Source of the DNA: Polyodon spathula
Lineage: Eukaryota > Chordata > Actinopteri > Acipenseriformes > Polyodontidae
Assembly (NCBI RefSeq): GCF_017654505.1
Contig: NC_054565.1
Span: forward strand, 1,297,468-1,361,467
Length of the DNA stretch: 64,000 bases
Direction of reading: 5' to 3'
Position 1 is the stretch's first letter. Each line of letters starts with the position of its first letter. Positions 46,041 through 60,632 of this stretch are shown piece after piece. The position numbers and the translations under genes are program-made. The notes beneath the pieces were generated by a model, which saw nothing but the letters and a program-made list of their open reading frames with translations, did no database searches and had not been told where the DNA came from.

Positions 46041-47459
46041 TAACATACACATTATACACACACAGTACATTTATAATATATACAAGGTTTCTGCAGAAGA
46101 GTAGCAATTCAGATCCTTATGGTAGTCTACAAACAGAGCCCAAATCCAGCCCTTTAGATTAATGATATAACAAATACCTAGTCCAAAAGTTTAGTATGAT
46201 AATAAATAGCTGAATGTGAATTCCACAGGGACAGGCAAGGCTCTCTCCGGTAGAATGTTGTTGCAAGCTGACACTAAGCTCCATATTTGACTTTTTGAAC
46301 ACATTCATGTTTTGTTCTTGTGAAACAAATCTTGCCCTATGAATTCAGTTTCACAGACTGTACTTCTATGCATGGTCACTCAAGCCTGGTGCTGAGGTCA
46401 GTAGCCTGCAGCAATAATATAGGAGACCGCTGGCATGCATACACAGCTATGATAAATTAATATGAATTTTGTGGTGGAAACGTGACTTTTTTTGTTCTTG
46501 GTAGGTCCCCATGACAGAGGCTACTCTGTGTAACATGAATAGCATCTTCTCTTAGTGCTAAAGGACTGACAAGTCTAAGCTTAAAGCAATCTGCTATCCG
46601 ATTGTCAAACATAAAAATAACAAAAGTGTGAAGGATAAAAAATATCTTTCGGAATTTATTTATTTATCTTGCAAAAGACTGCTTTTTTACTTTGTAGTAG
46701 CTTCGGACTTTTTTTTTAAAACTTTGCTTTTAAAGAACTAAACTATAAAAAACTATAAAGCACTATCATATGCAAATGGAAATAACTTGAAACGTTCAAT
46801 AAATTGTGTCACATTAAAACAAATTCTGAAGTAAGAGGTCTCTAAACCCCACGTGCTTTTAGCAGATCTCATTTGTTAATAAAGAATTGCTTGGTGTCTT
46901 TAGTTATAGAAGAGAGTTGCGCGAGGTTACGTCACAAACTAGATCTTCACTGCTGGGGTTCAGCTTTCGAACTTGATGCCATGCAAAAAAAATCCTCCTT
47001 TGTGTGGACTGTAGCATGACAAGGTGATTTACCACACCCTGTAGCTGTTAAGTGTTTTGGCCGCTCACTTGCTATATGTGAGGAATGTGCTTCATCACAT
47101 ACTCGTCACATTCTCACGACAATGGAAAGCAAGCCAAGGATGTCACTCTGTAGAAGCCAGGTACAAACCTGCCTGTAGTGCTTTCTGCAACATTGAGTTG
47201 AGTCAGAGCACTTTTCTGCAAACCTCCTCACAGCAATGAATCACGAGAACCACGTTTGTAAAGTTGGTAAAACAAAAGCATTTTCGATTTCTGGAAGAAA
47301 CTAAAAGACCTGAACATTTTTAGGGTCCTCATTGAAAAAAATGTGATCTGTCTGTCACACTCTACATGGTGAACGTGAACTGCCTTAGCTTTGCATCAGG
47401 ATCCACCTTCTTACCCTTTCAGGTTCTGAGAGCTCATTACACGAGTAGCAGGGCCCCTG
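46041..47459. other. Intergenic, no gene recognised
   Basis: AT-rich sequence without coding signatures. Confidence 0.4.
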
Positions 47460-47932
47460 TATGCGTCTGCACTGTGTTGTAATGTCACTCTGTATGTGTC
47501 TGCACTGTGTTGTAATGTCACTCTGTATGTGTCTGCACTGTGTTGTAATGTCACTCTGTATGTGTCTGCACTGTGTTGTAATGTCACTCTGTATGTGTCT
47601 GCACTGTGTTGTAATGTCACTCTGTATGTGTCTGCACTGTGTTGTAATGTCACTATGTATGTGTCTGCACTGTGTTGTAATGTCACTCTGTATGTGTCTG
47701 CACTGTGTTGTAATGTCACTCTGTATGTGTCTGCACTGTGTTGTAATGTCACTCTGTCTGCACTGTGTTGTAATGTCACTCTGTATGTGTCTGCACTGTG
47801 CTGTAATGTCACTCTGTCTGCACTGTGTTGTAATGTCACTATGTATGTGTCTGCACTGTGTTGTAATGTCACTATGTATGTGTCTGCACTGTGTTGTAAT
47901 GTCACTCTGTATGTGTCTGCACTGTGTCGGAT
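47460..47932 (+). repeat. 33-bp minisatellite
   Basis: About 14 copies of a unit containing TGTCTGCACTGTGTTGTAAT then GTCACTCTGTATG. Two copies lack six bases. The period is a multiple of three, so long frames are open on both strands without meaning. Confidence 0.95.
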
Positions 47933-48103
47933 TTAGCATCTGCTGAACACAGACATTAGCATACCAGCACTCCTAATGAGGTGATGCTAATAGAGTCGTA
48001 CTCTCTAACTGAAGGGATGTGGAATGGAAACTCCACGGGCTGGTTTCAAACAGTCTGTGCTTACTAGGGATGTTTTCAGTAATTCAGGAAGGGTCTTGGT
48101 GTA

Positions 48104-49480
48104 CTAAAGCACAGTGAAAGCATGGCAAAGTGTAATAAAGCACAGTGAAAGCATGGCAAAGTGTAATAAAGCACAGTGAAAGCATGGTAAAGCACAGTAA
48201 AAGCATGGCAAAGTGTGGTAAAGCACAGTAAAAGCATGGCAAAGTGTAATAAAGCACAGTGAAAGCATGGCAAAGTGTAATAAAGCACAGTGAAAGCATG
48301 GCAAAGTGTAATAAAGCACAGTGAAAGCATGGAAAAGTGTAATAAAGCACAGTGAAAGCATGGCAAAGCAGGGGGGGGGGGGGGGGTAAAGCACAGTGAA
48401 AGCATGGTAAAGTGTAATAAAGCACAGTGAAAGCATGGTAAAGTGTAATAAAGCACAGTGAAAGCATGGAAAAGTGTAATAAAGCACAGTGAAAGCATGG
48501 TAAAGTGTGGTAAAGCACAGTGAAAGCATGGCAAAGTGTAATAAAGCACAGTGAAAGCATGGTAAAGCACAGTAAAAGCATGGCAAAGTGTAATAAAGCA
48601 CAGTGAAAGCATGGTAAAGTGTAATAAAGCACAGTGAAAGCATGGTATTTTTTCGTGGGCACTTTCGTACCATTTCACATTTATTCGTGTCACTTCGTAC
48701 CAGTGCACATAAAGCACATTAATTTCGTGTCACTGTCGTAGTTTTCACATAAATTTCGTGTCACTTTCGTACCCAATTTTGTGTCAATAAAGCACAGTGA
48801 ATTTCGTGAGTGAAAGCAAAGTGTAATAAAGCACAGTGAAAGCATGGTAAAGCACAGTGAAAGCATGGCAAAGTGTAATAAAGCACAGTGAAAGCATGGT
48901 AAAGTGTAATAAAGCACAGTGAAAGCATGGTGAAAGCATGGTAAAGTGTAATAAAGCACAGTGAAAGCATGGTCAAAAGTGTAATAAAGCACAGTGAAAG
49001 CATGGTAAAGTGTAATAAAGCACAGTGAAAGCATGGTAAAGTGTAATAAAGCACAGTGAAAGCATGGTAAAGTGTAATAAAGCACAGTGAAAATGTAATA
49101 AAGCACAGTGAAAGCATGGCAAAGTGTAATAAAGCACAGTGAAAGCATGAAAGCAAAACAGTAATAAAGCACAGTGGCACAGTGAAAGGCATGGTCAAAG
49201 TGTAATAAAGCACAGTGAAAGCATGTAAAGCACAGGGGGGTGAAAGCATGGTCAAATACAAGTTTCGTGTCACTTTCGTACACAGTGTACACTTTGTACC
49301 ATGGTCAATTGTTTAAAGGAAGCATGGTAAAGCACAGTGAAAGCATGTGTAATAAAGCACAGTGAAAGCATGGTAAAGTGTAATAAAGCACAGTGAAAGC
49401 ATGGTAAAGCACAGTGAAAGCATGGTCAAGTGTAATAAAGCACAGTGAAAGCATGGTCAAGTGTAATAAAGCATAGCTAA
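48104..49480 (+). repeat. 31-bp minisatellite (AAAGCACAGTGAAAGCATGG)
   Basis: The unit is AAAGCACAGTGAAAGCATGG followed by CAAAGTGTAAT, with shortened variants. At about 48650-48800 and 49255-49300 it is mixed with a second motif (TTTCGTGTCACTTTCGTACC). A G run sits at 48371-48386. Confidence 0.95.
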
Positions 49481-49544
49481 GTACTGTAAAGGCCAGAGGG
49501 TTACATGTATAACATAATACAAATATGGAAAACCGTGTGTAACC

Positions 49545-50235
49545 ATGGGAAAAGCATGTTCAAACTGCGTGCATATTTACCATGGGAAAAGCATGTTCAA
49601 ACTGCAGAATTACCGTGCATATTTACCATGGGAAAAGCATGTTCAAACTGCAGAATTACCGTGCATATTTACCATGGGAAAAGCATGTTCAAACTGCAGA
49701 ATTACCGTGCATATTTACCATGGGAAAAGCATGTTCAAACTGCAGAATTACCGTGCATATTTACCATGGGAAAAGCATGTTCAAACTGCAGAATTACCGT
49801 GCATATTTACCATGGGAAAAGCATGTTCAAACTGCAGAATTACCGTGCATATTTACCATGGGAAAAGCATGTTCAAACTGCAGAATTACCGTGCATATTT
49901 ACCACGGGAAAAGCATGTTCAAACTGCAGAATTACCGTGCATATTTACCACGGGAAAAGCATGTTCAAACTGCAGAATTACCGTGCATATTTACCACGGG
50001 AAAAGCATGTTCAAACTGCAGAATTACCGTGCATATTTACCATGGGAAAAGCATGTTCAAACTGCAGAATTACCGTGCATATTTACCATGGGAAAAGCAT
50101 GTTCAAACTGCAGAATTACCGTGCATATTTACCACGGGAAAAGCATGTTCAAACTGCAGAATTACCGTGCATATTTACCACGGGAAAAGCATGTTCAAAC
50201 TGCAGAATTACCGTGCATATTTACCATGGGAAACG
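49545..50235 (+). repeat. 46-bp minisatellite
   Basis: About 15 copies of a unit containing ATGGGAAAAGCATGTTCAAA and CTGCAGAATTACCGTGCATA then TTTACC. The main variant is ATGGG/ACGGG. Long open frames across it reflect repeat structure only. Confidence 0.96.
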
Positions 50236-51373
50236 TTCATAAGGGTTCAACATTAATGGAAAATGAAAGAAACTTAAAGCCTCATCGCAGGATGACTCTC
50301 AATATAAAGGTGAGAGCTCTTTACAATGCATGAGAACATGCCATCCCTGCAGACACTTCCTACAAGACATGCCTGTTTACAATAATAAGCCTTTTTCTGG
50401 TACTGCCTGTGTAACTCATTTCTAAATAATGTATTTGCATGTGTTTGTTTTTCGTCCGGTTTGAGTGGGTTCACTGGGTTTGCAAGCTGCTCTCTGGAGA
50501 CCCTGCTCTGTGAAGCAGACCTTGGCGTCAAAGCTGCTGTATTGTGCAGTGCTCTCTCGGTTTGGAGGGACAAATACAAAGTGATTTCAGTGCAGAGATT
50601 CCAGTAAGAGCCTTGACAGGATCCAGAGAGATTTCCACACAGCACACCTTACAAACTCTGCACTGATCCTCAATTGTGAGTGGCTTTCATTGCAACGTGT
50701 TTTCAGTCAAGCAGTGGAAGGGCTCAGGATGTAGGGGAAGATCCCAAAGGAACCTTTAACCCCTTCTCTGCAGAGGCCCTGTGAAGCTCTGTGCTGCAAG
50801 AGTCAGCTGCTTTACACCAACATGACCGTATCCTCCCTTTCAGATACCTCAGGCAAACTATAGCTTTGTTTTTGTCAAACTCTGAAGCTTTCATTGGTGC
50901 AAGTTAATCGTCAACGGTTCACTTGAAAGATAAGAACTTGGACTAATTAGCTGTTGTTTATGTATTCATTTAAAATCTTCTATTCTTTCTATTTTTTTTT
51001 TTTGAGAACTGAGTTTCATCACAGTCGTGCCCCCCTTACTGACTGTGCACCATTGATCCAGACTGACACAAGGCCTCTTTGATTTTTCCACTTCAAATTA
51101 TGCAGCCCATGGCGTATATCACCCGTCCTAATTTCATGTGCCCAGTACGTCACCAAAGAATGAGATACCCTGGCATAGGCAAGTACACATTTTTTGAATC
51201 TGCACAAAAATAAGGATTTTAGAAATGGATAACATAACATCTCCCTTCAATGGTTTGTTACCCAGTATACTTCAGGAGCCAGAGGTAATGTTGTCGTGTG
51301 ACGTACAAACAAGTGATTTTTACTACCTTTGGTTACATTATCTCAGGTACTGGTTCAGCATGTGTCATGGTGG
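50236..51373. other. Intergenic, no gene recognised
   Basis: Unique-looking sequence without exon signatures. Confidence 0.4.
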
Positions 51374-51940
51374 TTTGTTCTGGGGTTTATTTAGTCCTTC
51401 CAGGACTCATTTACTGTGTGGTACCTTTCAAAACACTCCTCCAGGCAAAGACTGCCTATACTGCTGTCCACACTGCCCCTCTCAGTCAGGCCTCTGTCTG
51501 GAGGAGTGTTTTGAAAGGTATACTGCTGTCCACCCTGCCCCTCTCAGCCAGGCCTCTGTCTGGAGGAGTGTTTTGAAAGGTATACTGCTGTCCACACTGC
51601 CCCTCTCAGTCAGGCCTCTGTCTGGAGGAGTGTTTTGAAAGGTATACTGCTGTCCACGCTGCCCCTCTCAGCCAGGCCTCTGTCTGGAGGAGTGTTTTGA
51701 AAGGTATACTGCTGTCCACACTGCCCCTCTCAGTCAGGCCTCTGTCTGGAGGAGTGTTTTGAAAGGTATACTGCTGTCCACCCTGCCCCTCTCAGCCAGG
51801 CCTCTGTCTGGAGGAGTGTTTTGAAAGGTATACTGCTGTCCACGCTGCCCCTCTCAGTCAGGCCTCTGCCTGGAGGAGTATTTTGAAAGGTACCACACAG
51901 TAAATGAGTCCTGGAAGGACTAAATAAACCCCAGAACAAA
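51374..51940. mobile_element. Inverted-repeat element enclosing 62-bp minisatellite
   Basis: The left arm 51374-51448 (TTTGTTCTGGGGTTTATTTA ...) and right arm about 51866-51940 (... TAAATAAACCCCAGAACAAA) are near-perfect inverted copies of about 75 bp. Between them a 62-bp unit (CTGCTGTCCACACTGCCCCT ... GGAGTGTTTTGAAAGG) is repeated about seven times. Part of each unit repeats the inner end of the right arm. No transposase is present. Confidence 0.75.
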
Positions 51941-52029
51941 AATATAAAAGTCACTAGCCACTCAGCACGACTCACGCATGCTGCTTCCATTGAGTTCGGC
52001 TTTGAAGACAATGCAAAAATAGGAGCAGC

Positions 52030-52816
52030 AGCAAATACTGATGCAGCAGCAAAGGTCAATGATCTAGACAGCATTCAGAACTGGGCAGATTCACAGCGCA
52101 TATGACAATTAATAGAGAAAAGTGTAAGGTACTGCACGCAGGAAATACAAATGTGCATTATAAATATCATATGTGAGATACTGAAATTGAAGAAGACATC
52201 TATGAAAAAGACCTAGGAGTTTATGTTGAATCAAAAATGTCTTCATCTAGACAATGTGAGGAAGCTATAAAAAAAAAAAAAAGGGGCCAACAAGATGCTC
52301 AGATATATAGTGAAAAGTGTTGAATTTATATCAAGGGAAGTAATGTTAAAACTGTACAATGCATTAATAAGACCTCATCTAGAATACTGTGTTCAGTTCT
52401 AGTCACCTCACTACAAAAAATATATCACTGCTCTAGAAAGAGTGCGAAGAAGAGCATCCAGAATTATTCTGGGTTTAAAAGGCATGTCATATGCAGACAG
52501 GCTAAAAGAATTGAATCTATTCAGTCTTGATCAAAGAAGACTACAAGGCGATCTGATTCAAGCATTCAAAATTCTAAAAGGTATTGACAATGTCGACCCA
52601 GGGGACTTTTTCGACCTGAAAAAAGAAACAAGGACCAGGGGTCACAAAAAGGAGGCACTTATTTTACAACTCCCCAGTAATGTTGTTGAAGCTGACACCC
52701 TGGGATCCTTCAAGAAGCTGCTTGATGAGATTCTGGGATCAATAAGCTACTAACAACCAAACGAGCAAGATGGCCTCCCCTCGTTTGTAGCCTTTTTTAT
52801 GTTCTTATGTGGCATT
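52030..52816 (+). mobile_element. CR1-like LINE 3' fragment
   Basis: Same family as 20376-21175: GTGTAAGGTACTGCACGCAG, then the encoded [20 protein letters not shown] and ELNLFSLDQRRLQGDLIQAF, ending GGCCTCCCCTCGTTTGTAG. An internal A run at about 52269-52281 and stops make it dead. Confidence 0.87.
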
Positions 52817-53267
52817 ATAATTGTTCAGTTTCCCCCCCATGCTTTTCCCTTAGTTACACTAGACATGTATCTTACTTTACCATGTTTTGCCATGTTTTTT
52901 TTTTAATGTTCTTTAGCACACCTCTCTGGGCTTTACAATGCTTAAGGCAAGTTTGAGATCTGTTCAGTATTTACTCAGTAAGGATCCTGAAATGCAGGCT
53001 CAGTGCATTACTCTACAACATGAAACGCTAGTCTTCAAGGTCAAGCTACTCTCTCCAATCAATAATGGACTAAAGCCAAAACAAGTCTTGTGGTAGAAGT
53101 TCATATAAGCACTATCTAGTATTACTGAAATCACACAAGAAAACACAGCAAAACAAACAGCATGGCTGTGTGAAGAGGAGTGTGCTTCTGGTTCATCAGG
53201 GTGGTTTTCTTTTCAAATGAAATTAACACATGATGTGCAATTATAGAAAAACATGCCAACAAATAAA

Positions 53268-53560
53268 TTACTCCCTTCCTCTCCCTCTCGCTCCCTCTCT
53301 CGCACATTCATTCCCTCCCTCCCTCTCACACATCCATTCCCTCACTCTCCCTCTCTCTCACATTCATTCCCTCCCACTCTCTCCTCACTCCCTCTCTCAC
53401 ACATCCATTCCCTCCCTCCCTCACTCCCTGCTACCTCTCTCCCACACCCATCCCCTCGCTCTCTCATCCCCTCTTCTCTCTCTCATCTATCCCCTCTCTC
53501 TCATCCCCGCTTCCTCCCTCTGTCTCTCTCCCTGCTCTTTCCTGCTTCTTCTCTCTGCTT
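53268..53560 (+). repeat. CT-rich low-complexity tract
   Basis: Repeated CTCCCTC, CTCTCTC and CACACATCCATTCCCTC motifs, pyrimidine-rich on the plus strand. Confidence 0.9.
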
Positions 53561-53734
53561 TATTAACAGTGTGACTCACACCAGCTCACACAGTTACTGG
53601 AAACACACTGTCTGACGGCCTAACACCACGGAGAAAAAACACGATTTCAAAAAAGTGTTGGCAGCGAAAACCATCAAAATCCTCCATTAATATCTGATTG
53701 CATTCATGAAGCTCAGCACTTTATGCACATTCAT

Positions 53735-53945
53735 TTTCTTCAGCTAAATTCTGGTAAAACTGAAGTCATGCTTTTAAGCTCTCGTCTTGGTCTTAAGAAA
53801 GCACAACCATGCAGTAGATACAAAAAGTTGCCAACGTTGTCATCTCTTTGCTGGCTACAAGTTCACCAAAGGATGGATTTAAAGATTCTACACCAAACAT
53901 ACAAGCTAGGTGAGGTCAAGCCCTTCTCTGCAGCACCAATCTTTT
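53735..53945 (+). mobile_element. Short L2-like LINE remnant
   Basis: LNSGKTEVMLLSSR and LSSLCWLQVHQRMDLKILHQ recall two separate parts of the L2 protein, joined by a deletion. Confidence 0.55.
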
Positions 53946-54051
53946 AACATCTTACTAGCACCTTCGCTCTCCTCGCTCCTCAGATCAGGGTCTGCACCCA
54001 GAACCCAGAGCTCAAAGCGTAAACAGGAGACAGACACACACGAGACAGAGA

Positions 54052-54738
54052 CACTGCAGTGTGCACAGCCAGAGAGACGGGAGCTGCTGCTGTGTGCACA
54101 GCCAGAGAGACGGGAGCTGCTGCTGTGTGCACAGCCAGAGAGACGGGAGCTGCTGCTGTGTGCACAGCCAGAGAGACGGGAGCTGCTGCTGTGTGCACAG
54201 CCAGAGAGACGGGAGCTGCTGCTGTGTGCACAGCCAGAGAGACGGGAGCTGCTGCTGTGTGCACAGCCAGAGAGACGGGAGCTGCTGCTGTGTGCACAGC
54301 CAGAGAGACGGGAGCTGCTGCTGTGTGCACAGCCAGAGAGACAGGAGCTGCTGCTGTGTGGAGAGCCAGAGAGACGGGAGCTGCTGCTGTGTGCACAGCC
54401 AGAGAGACGGGAGCTGCTGCTGTGTGGAGAGCCAGAGAGAGGGGAGCTGCTGCTGTGTGCACAGCCAGAGAGACGGGAGCTGCTGCTGTGTGCACAGCCA
54501 GAGAGACAGGAGCTGCTGCTGTGTGCACAGCCAGAGAGACAGGAGCTGCTGCTGTGTGCACAGCCAGAGAGATGGGAGCTGCTGCTGTGTGCACAGCCAG
54601 AGAGACAGGAGCTGCTGCTGTGTGGAGAGCCAGAGAGACGGGAGCTGCTGCTGTGTGGAGAGCCAGAGAGACGGGAGCTGCTGCTGTGTGCACAGCCAGA
54701 GAGACGGGAGCTGCTGCTGTGTGGACAGCCAGAAGCTG
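54052..54738 (+). repeat. 33-bp minisatellite
   Basis: About 20 copies of CAGCCAGAGAGACGGGAGCT then GCTGCTGTGTGCA, with a GTGTGGAGAG variant. Frames of 225-300 codons are open on both strands (PERRELLLCAQ, or LSGCAHSSSSR on the reverse), as expected for a stop-free 33-bp unit. Confidence 0.96.
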
Positions 54739-54949
54739 AAGCACTGCTGTCCAACACAGTATTTGGGGAATCAACGTTATACAAATATGATAATATGTAT
54801 TTCATATGAAACCCATTCGTTGCTAATTATTGAGTTATCATAAATTAAAACCAACGCCTGATGATAATTATAGAATAAATAAATACATAATCATCAAGTG
54901 CTGAAAAAGAAATTGTAAATTTGTGATTAAATAAAGCAACAAAAAAGGC

Positions 54950-55652
54950 TAAAAGTAAAGAGTACAGCAACAATCTGGCAGTGGCAGTAATACAACTAAA
55001 ACATAAAGGAAAAACTACCAGAAACATAGCAGAAAGCATTGTGTGGCTGAAATTGACAAACACAGGAGAACAGGAACTACTGCAACTAGCTCCTGGTGTG
55101 CAAGACAAAGAAACATTTCTGCAAAATCTGGTAGAAGAATCGTTTGAGCAGCCCGGTAAAATCCTTAGATTAGTGCAAAAGATTTGAAACAAGAATTGAG
55201 AGAAGATGGTCAAGAAATGACGAGTGAACAATTCAACGACACCTTAACAAGACTGATGTCCACGGACGAAAACCGAGATGCAAACCTTGGTTAAAAACAA
55301 TCTACAAAAGACAGCGCCTGGAGGTTTCCACTGAACACTTGAAGAAGCCTGATAATTCAAACTCAGTCGAACTCAAAGCTGTATGTGTTGAAGAATGGGC
55401 AAAAATATCTCCGGAAAGATGTCAGAAACTGGTTACAAAATACAAAAAAAGACTGCAAGCTGTAAAGGAAGCAAGGTGCGGGCACACAACATACTAATCT
55501 AAGGGGCCCAAATACTTTTGCCAAAGTATTTTGCAATAATTAGTTGTTTTATTATAAAGGTGATCTCTACTTTAATTAGAAATTCTAGAAATCACTTTCT
55601 TTGAGGTTTTTCAATTTTTTTAACTGCCCAAATGCTTGTGTCTGTGACTGTA
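54950..55652 (+). pseudogene. Old Tc1/mariner remnant
   Basis: Encodes KGKTTRNIAESI near the start, resembling a Tc1 helix-turn-helix, and EEWAKISPERCQKLVTKYKK then RLQAVKEARCGHTTY near the end, the usual Tc1 transposase C-terminus. The central catalytic part is deleted. The end region GGGCCCAAATACTTTTGCCA to GTCTGTGACTGTA is a typical Tc1 terminus. Confidence 0.65.
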
Positions 55653-55656
55653 TATA

Positions 55657-57274
<1,618 letters not shown>

Positions 57275-58689
57275 TATATATATATATAGACACACACATG
57301 TGCTGCCAAAAAACATGTTTAGCTGCTTTAAAGTGTGACTTATAGGTTAAAACTGCGGCGTATGTAAAGAATGGTGTTCACCTGGCGATCAGCACCTGCT
57401 ATCAAATTAGCACTTTGCCATCATGAATCCATTAAATGATTTTGAAATGTATTCAAATGAAGAGAACAGCATGGAATTGGGCGGGGATCTGGAATACTAA
57501 GCTGGGCAAACATTCCAATGAGACGGAAGGACTTTGCGTTGCACATGGGCAATTACTGACCCTCCAAAAGCTTTGAACCTCCTCTTACAAGGAGCAAACC
57601 ACTGCAGAAGTGAGGAATTAAGAGCTTAGCCATTCTGTATTGTCTTAGCACCTGTAAAATAAATGCAGATAATTCAGTGTAAAGAACACATTCATTCAAT
57701 GAGGGCAGGACAGGGAGACTCTGAAATCACTTCGCACCGCAGTGATTCTTCATGGACACAATGCAGCTGTAAATGCAACACAACTACATGACAACTGCAC
57801 ATAGAACGCAGATCAAAATGCACTGCCTGGACCTCATCTGGGCTGTAAGTGATCCTGGAGGATCGGTTTCACTGCCTGGACCTCGTCTCTGGGCTGTAAT
57901 GCAGCCGCTATTGAGACCCTCAGGGCAGGGTTTTCAAAAACCAGTGTTACTGCATCGAACTCGTGGTACAGTAAAGAGAGCTTTAGTAGCAAGTGATTTT
58001 CAAACAAAATGTGTTAATTAAACCAATCCGTTAATGCTTTGAAATTGAGGCGATGAGGTCGTTAATGAACATATTTCTTGTTAAAAAGCTTAATTGTTGC
58101 AGGTCACCTACATCACTTCCTGTCTCAGCGACTCGTTAATCAAAATGCATGTTAATGAGATGAAGAACAATGAGCGGAAGCAGAATTCTGTTAACTCAAT
58201 GTTAATGAGATGAAGAACAATGAGCGGAAGCAGAATTCTGTTAACTCAACAATTTCAGAAATCACGTTGGCATGGTTATTTGATAACGAGATAGGCATAA
58301 CGACTTCTTGAAAATACTAAAATCAATGCTACAGAAGGGTTTGTTGATTAACACTGGAGTTATCATTTACAAACTGTTGAAACTCCTGCCCTCATTCTCA
58401 TGATTGCAGCTCATTATTTGTGTGTGTTGTGTAATTTGCATTGCTCTTAAGCTTGCACAGGAGATCCCTTCCACTGAAAGAAAGACGAGTGCTGTGAGCC
58501 TGGTAGGCACAAAGCCCTGTGGCTGCAGCGAGGGAATCGGTTTAGTCTGGGATGTGATTGAGCAGGGACAGCCAAGGATTCACTCATCACACAGTCCATG
58601 AAGCAAGCTAGAGAACTCACTAAATTATACACCCCGCGCCTGACACAGAGAGAACCTGACAGCTCAGAGGAAGCCAAGAGCTGAACCAC
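57275..58689. other. Intergenic, short direct duplication only
   Basis: A 49-bp direct duplication (AATGAGATGAAGAACAATGA ...) occurs at about 58153-58249. No gene is recognised. Confidence 0.45.
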
Positions 58690-59520
58690 AGCACTGCTGA
58701 GACCTACAGCACAGCATTACTGAAACTATGAGCTACAGCACAGCATTCCGGAAACTATGACCTACACTACAGCATTACTGAAACTATGAGGTACAGCACA
58801 GCATTACTGAAACTATGAGCTACAGCACAGCATTATTGAAACTATGAGCTACAGCACAGCATTCCTGAAACTATGACCTACACTACAGCATTACTGAAAC
58901 TATGAGCTACAGCACAGCATTACTGAAACTATGAGCTACAGCACAGCATTCCTGAAACTATGAGCTACAGCACAGCATTACTGAAACTATGAGCTACAGC
59001 ACAGCATTACTGAAACTATGAGCTACAGCACAGCATTACTGAAACTATGAGCTACAGCACAGCATTCCTGAAACTATGAGCTACAGCACAGCATTACTGA
59101 AACTATGAGCTACAGCACAGCATTCCTGAAACTATGAGCTACAGCACAGCATTACTGAAACTATGACCTACACTACAGCATTACTGAAACTATGAGCTAC
59201 AGCACAGCATTACTGAAACTATGAGGTACAGCACAGCATTCCTGAAACTATGAGCTACAGCACAGCATTCCTGAAACTATGACCTACACTACAGCATTAC
59301 TGAAACTATGAGCTACAGCACAGCATTACTGAAACTATGAGCTACAGCACAGCATTCCTGAAACTATGAGCTACAGCACAGCATTCCTGAAACTATGACC
59401 TACACTACAGCATTACTGAAACTATGAGCTACAGCACAGCATTACTAAAACTATGAGGTACAGCACAGCATTCCTGAAACTATGAGCTACAGCACAGCAT
59501 TCCTGAAACTATGAGCTACA
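58690..59520 (+). repeat. 29-bp minisatellite
   Basis: About 28 copies of CTATGAGCTACAGCACAGCA then TTACTGAAA, with variants TTCCTG and GACCTACACTACAG. Confidence 0.95.
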
Positions 59521-59680
59521 CACACACACACACACACAGGCACAGACACAGACACACACACAGTCACAGGCACACACACAGAAACTCACACAGGCACAGG
59601 CACACACACAGAAACTCACACAGGCACAGGCACACACACACACACAGAAACACACACAGGCACAGGCGCACACACACAAG
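59518..59680 (+). repeat. CA-rich microsatellite
   Basis: (CA)n interrupted by GG, GA and GAAACT blocks, directly joined to the preceding array. Confidence 0.93.
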
Positions 59681-60194
59681 TAAGTCATCATTTGGGTAGT
59701 GTCCTAACTAGATCTCACTCCTGCTTCCCAGTTCCCCAGCCACACAACCTGACACCAGTATGCAATAACTATAATGGCAGCATTGTGTTTGAGCATCACC
59801 TCCAGTGAGAATCAGGGAACCCCAGCAGAGTCACCTGCATGCTATACTGTAGGAAGCTAAGCTACATTCCAAGCCATACAGCCCACTCGGGGCACAGTGC
59901 TGCTGGGGGCAGGTTATTGGTAACACCATGGAGTATCAGAGGAACCAAAGGGTGCTTTAACTGTCTGAGGTTTAAAAAATCCCTAGGATGTGACGACTGC
60001 CACAGAAAGCGATACAAAGTGAATCTACAGGATAAGAAGGCGGCTCTAGTTCAGAATACTCCTCCTCCTCCTCCTCTTCCTCCTCAGATCATGGTCCTCT
60101 TTCTGACAAACCGTTTCCTCTTATTAGCACTAACTACACTACCACTGTGTCCGCTTTCACAGTTTGCTAACCAGGGCTTTATCAGCACTGGTCT

Positions 60195-60632
60195 CACAGT
60201 CTCTCTACGACTGCTCTCACAGTCACTCTACGACTGCTCTCACAGTCTCTCTACGACTGCTCTCACAGTCTCTCTACGACTGCTCTCACAGTCACTCTAC
60301 GACTGCTCTCACAGTCTCTCTACGACTGCTCTCACAGTCTCTCTACGACTGCTCTCACAGTCTCTCTACGACTGCTCTCACAGTCTCTCTACGACTGCTC
60401 TCACAGTCTCTCTACGACTGCTCTCTACACTGTCAGTCTCTCTACTCTACGACTGCTCTCACAGTCTCTCTACGACTGCTCTCACAGTCTCTCTACGACT
60501 GCTCTCACAGTCACTCTACGACTGCTCTCACAGTCTCTCTACGACTGCTCTCACAGTCACTCTACGACTGCTCTCACAGTCACTCTACGACTGCTCTCAC
60601 AGTCACTCTACGACTGCTCTCACAGTCTCTCT
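60195..60632 (+). repeat. 23-bp minisatellite
   Basis: About 19 copies of CAGTCTCTCTACGACTGCTC then TCA, with an A/T variant (CAGTCACTC). With a 23-bp period and no stops, a 23-residue repeat is open in every forward frame. Confidence 0.95.

Noticed and set aside
47385..49292. Long minus- and plus-strand frames of 146-213 codons
   Set aside because: They lie entirely in the 33-bp and 31-bp arrays.
49505..50333. Three overlapping open frames of 224-262 codons
   Set aside because: The 46-bp unit has no stops, so the same peptide cycle appears in every forward frame. This is a repeat array, not a gene.
53906..54843. Open frames of 225-300 codons on both strands
   Set aside because: They are a by-product of a stop-free 33-bp unit: several frames on both strands are open over the same DNA, with no domain or splice support.
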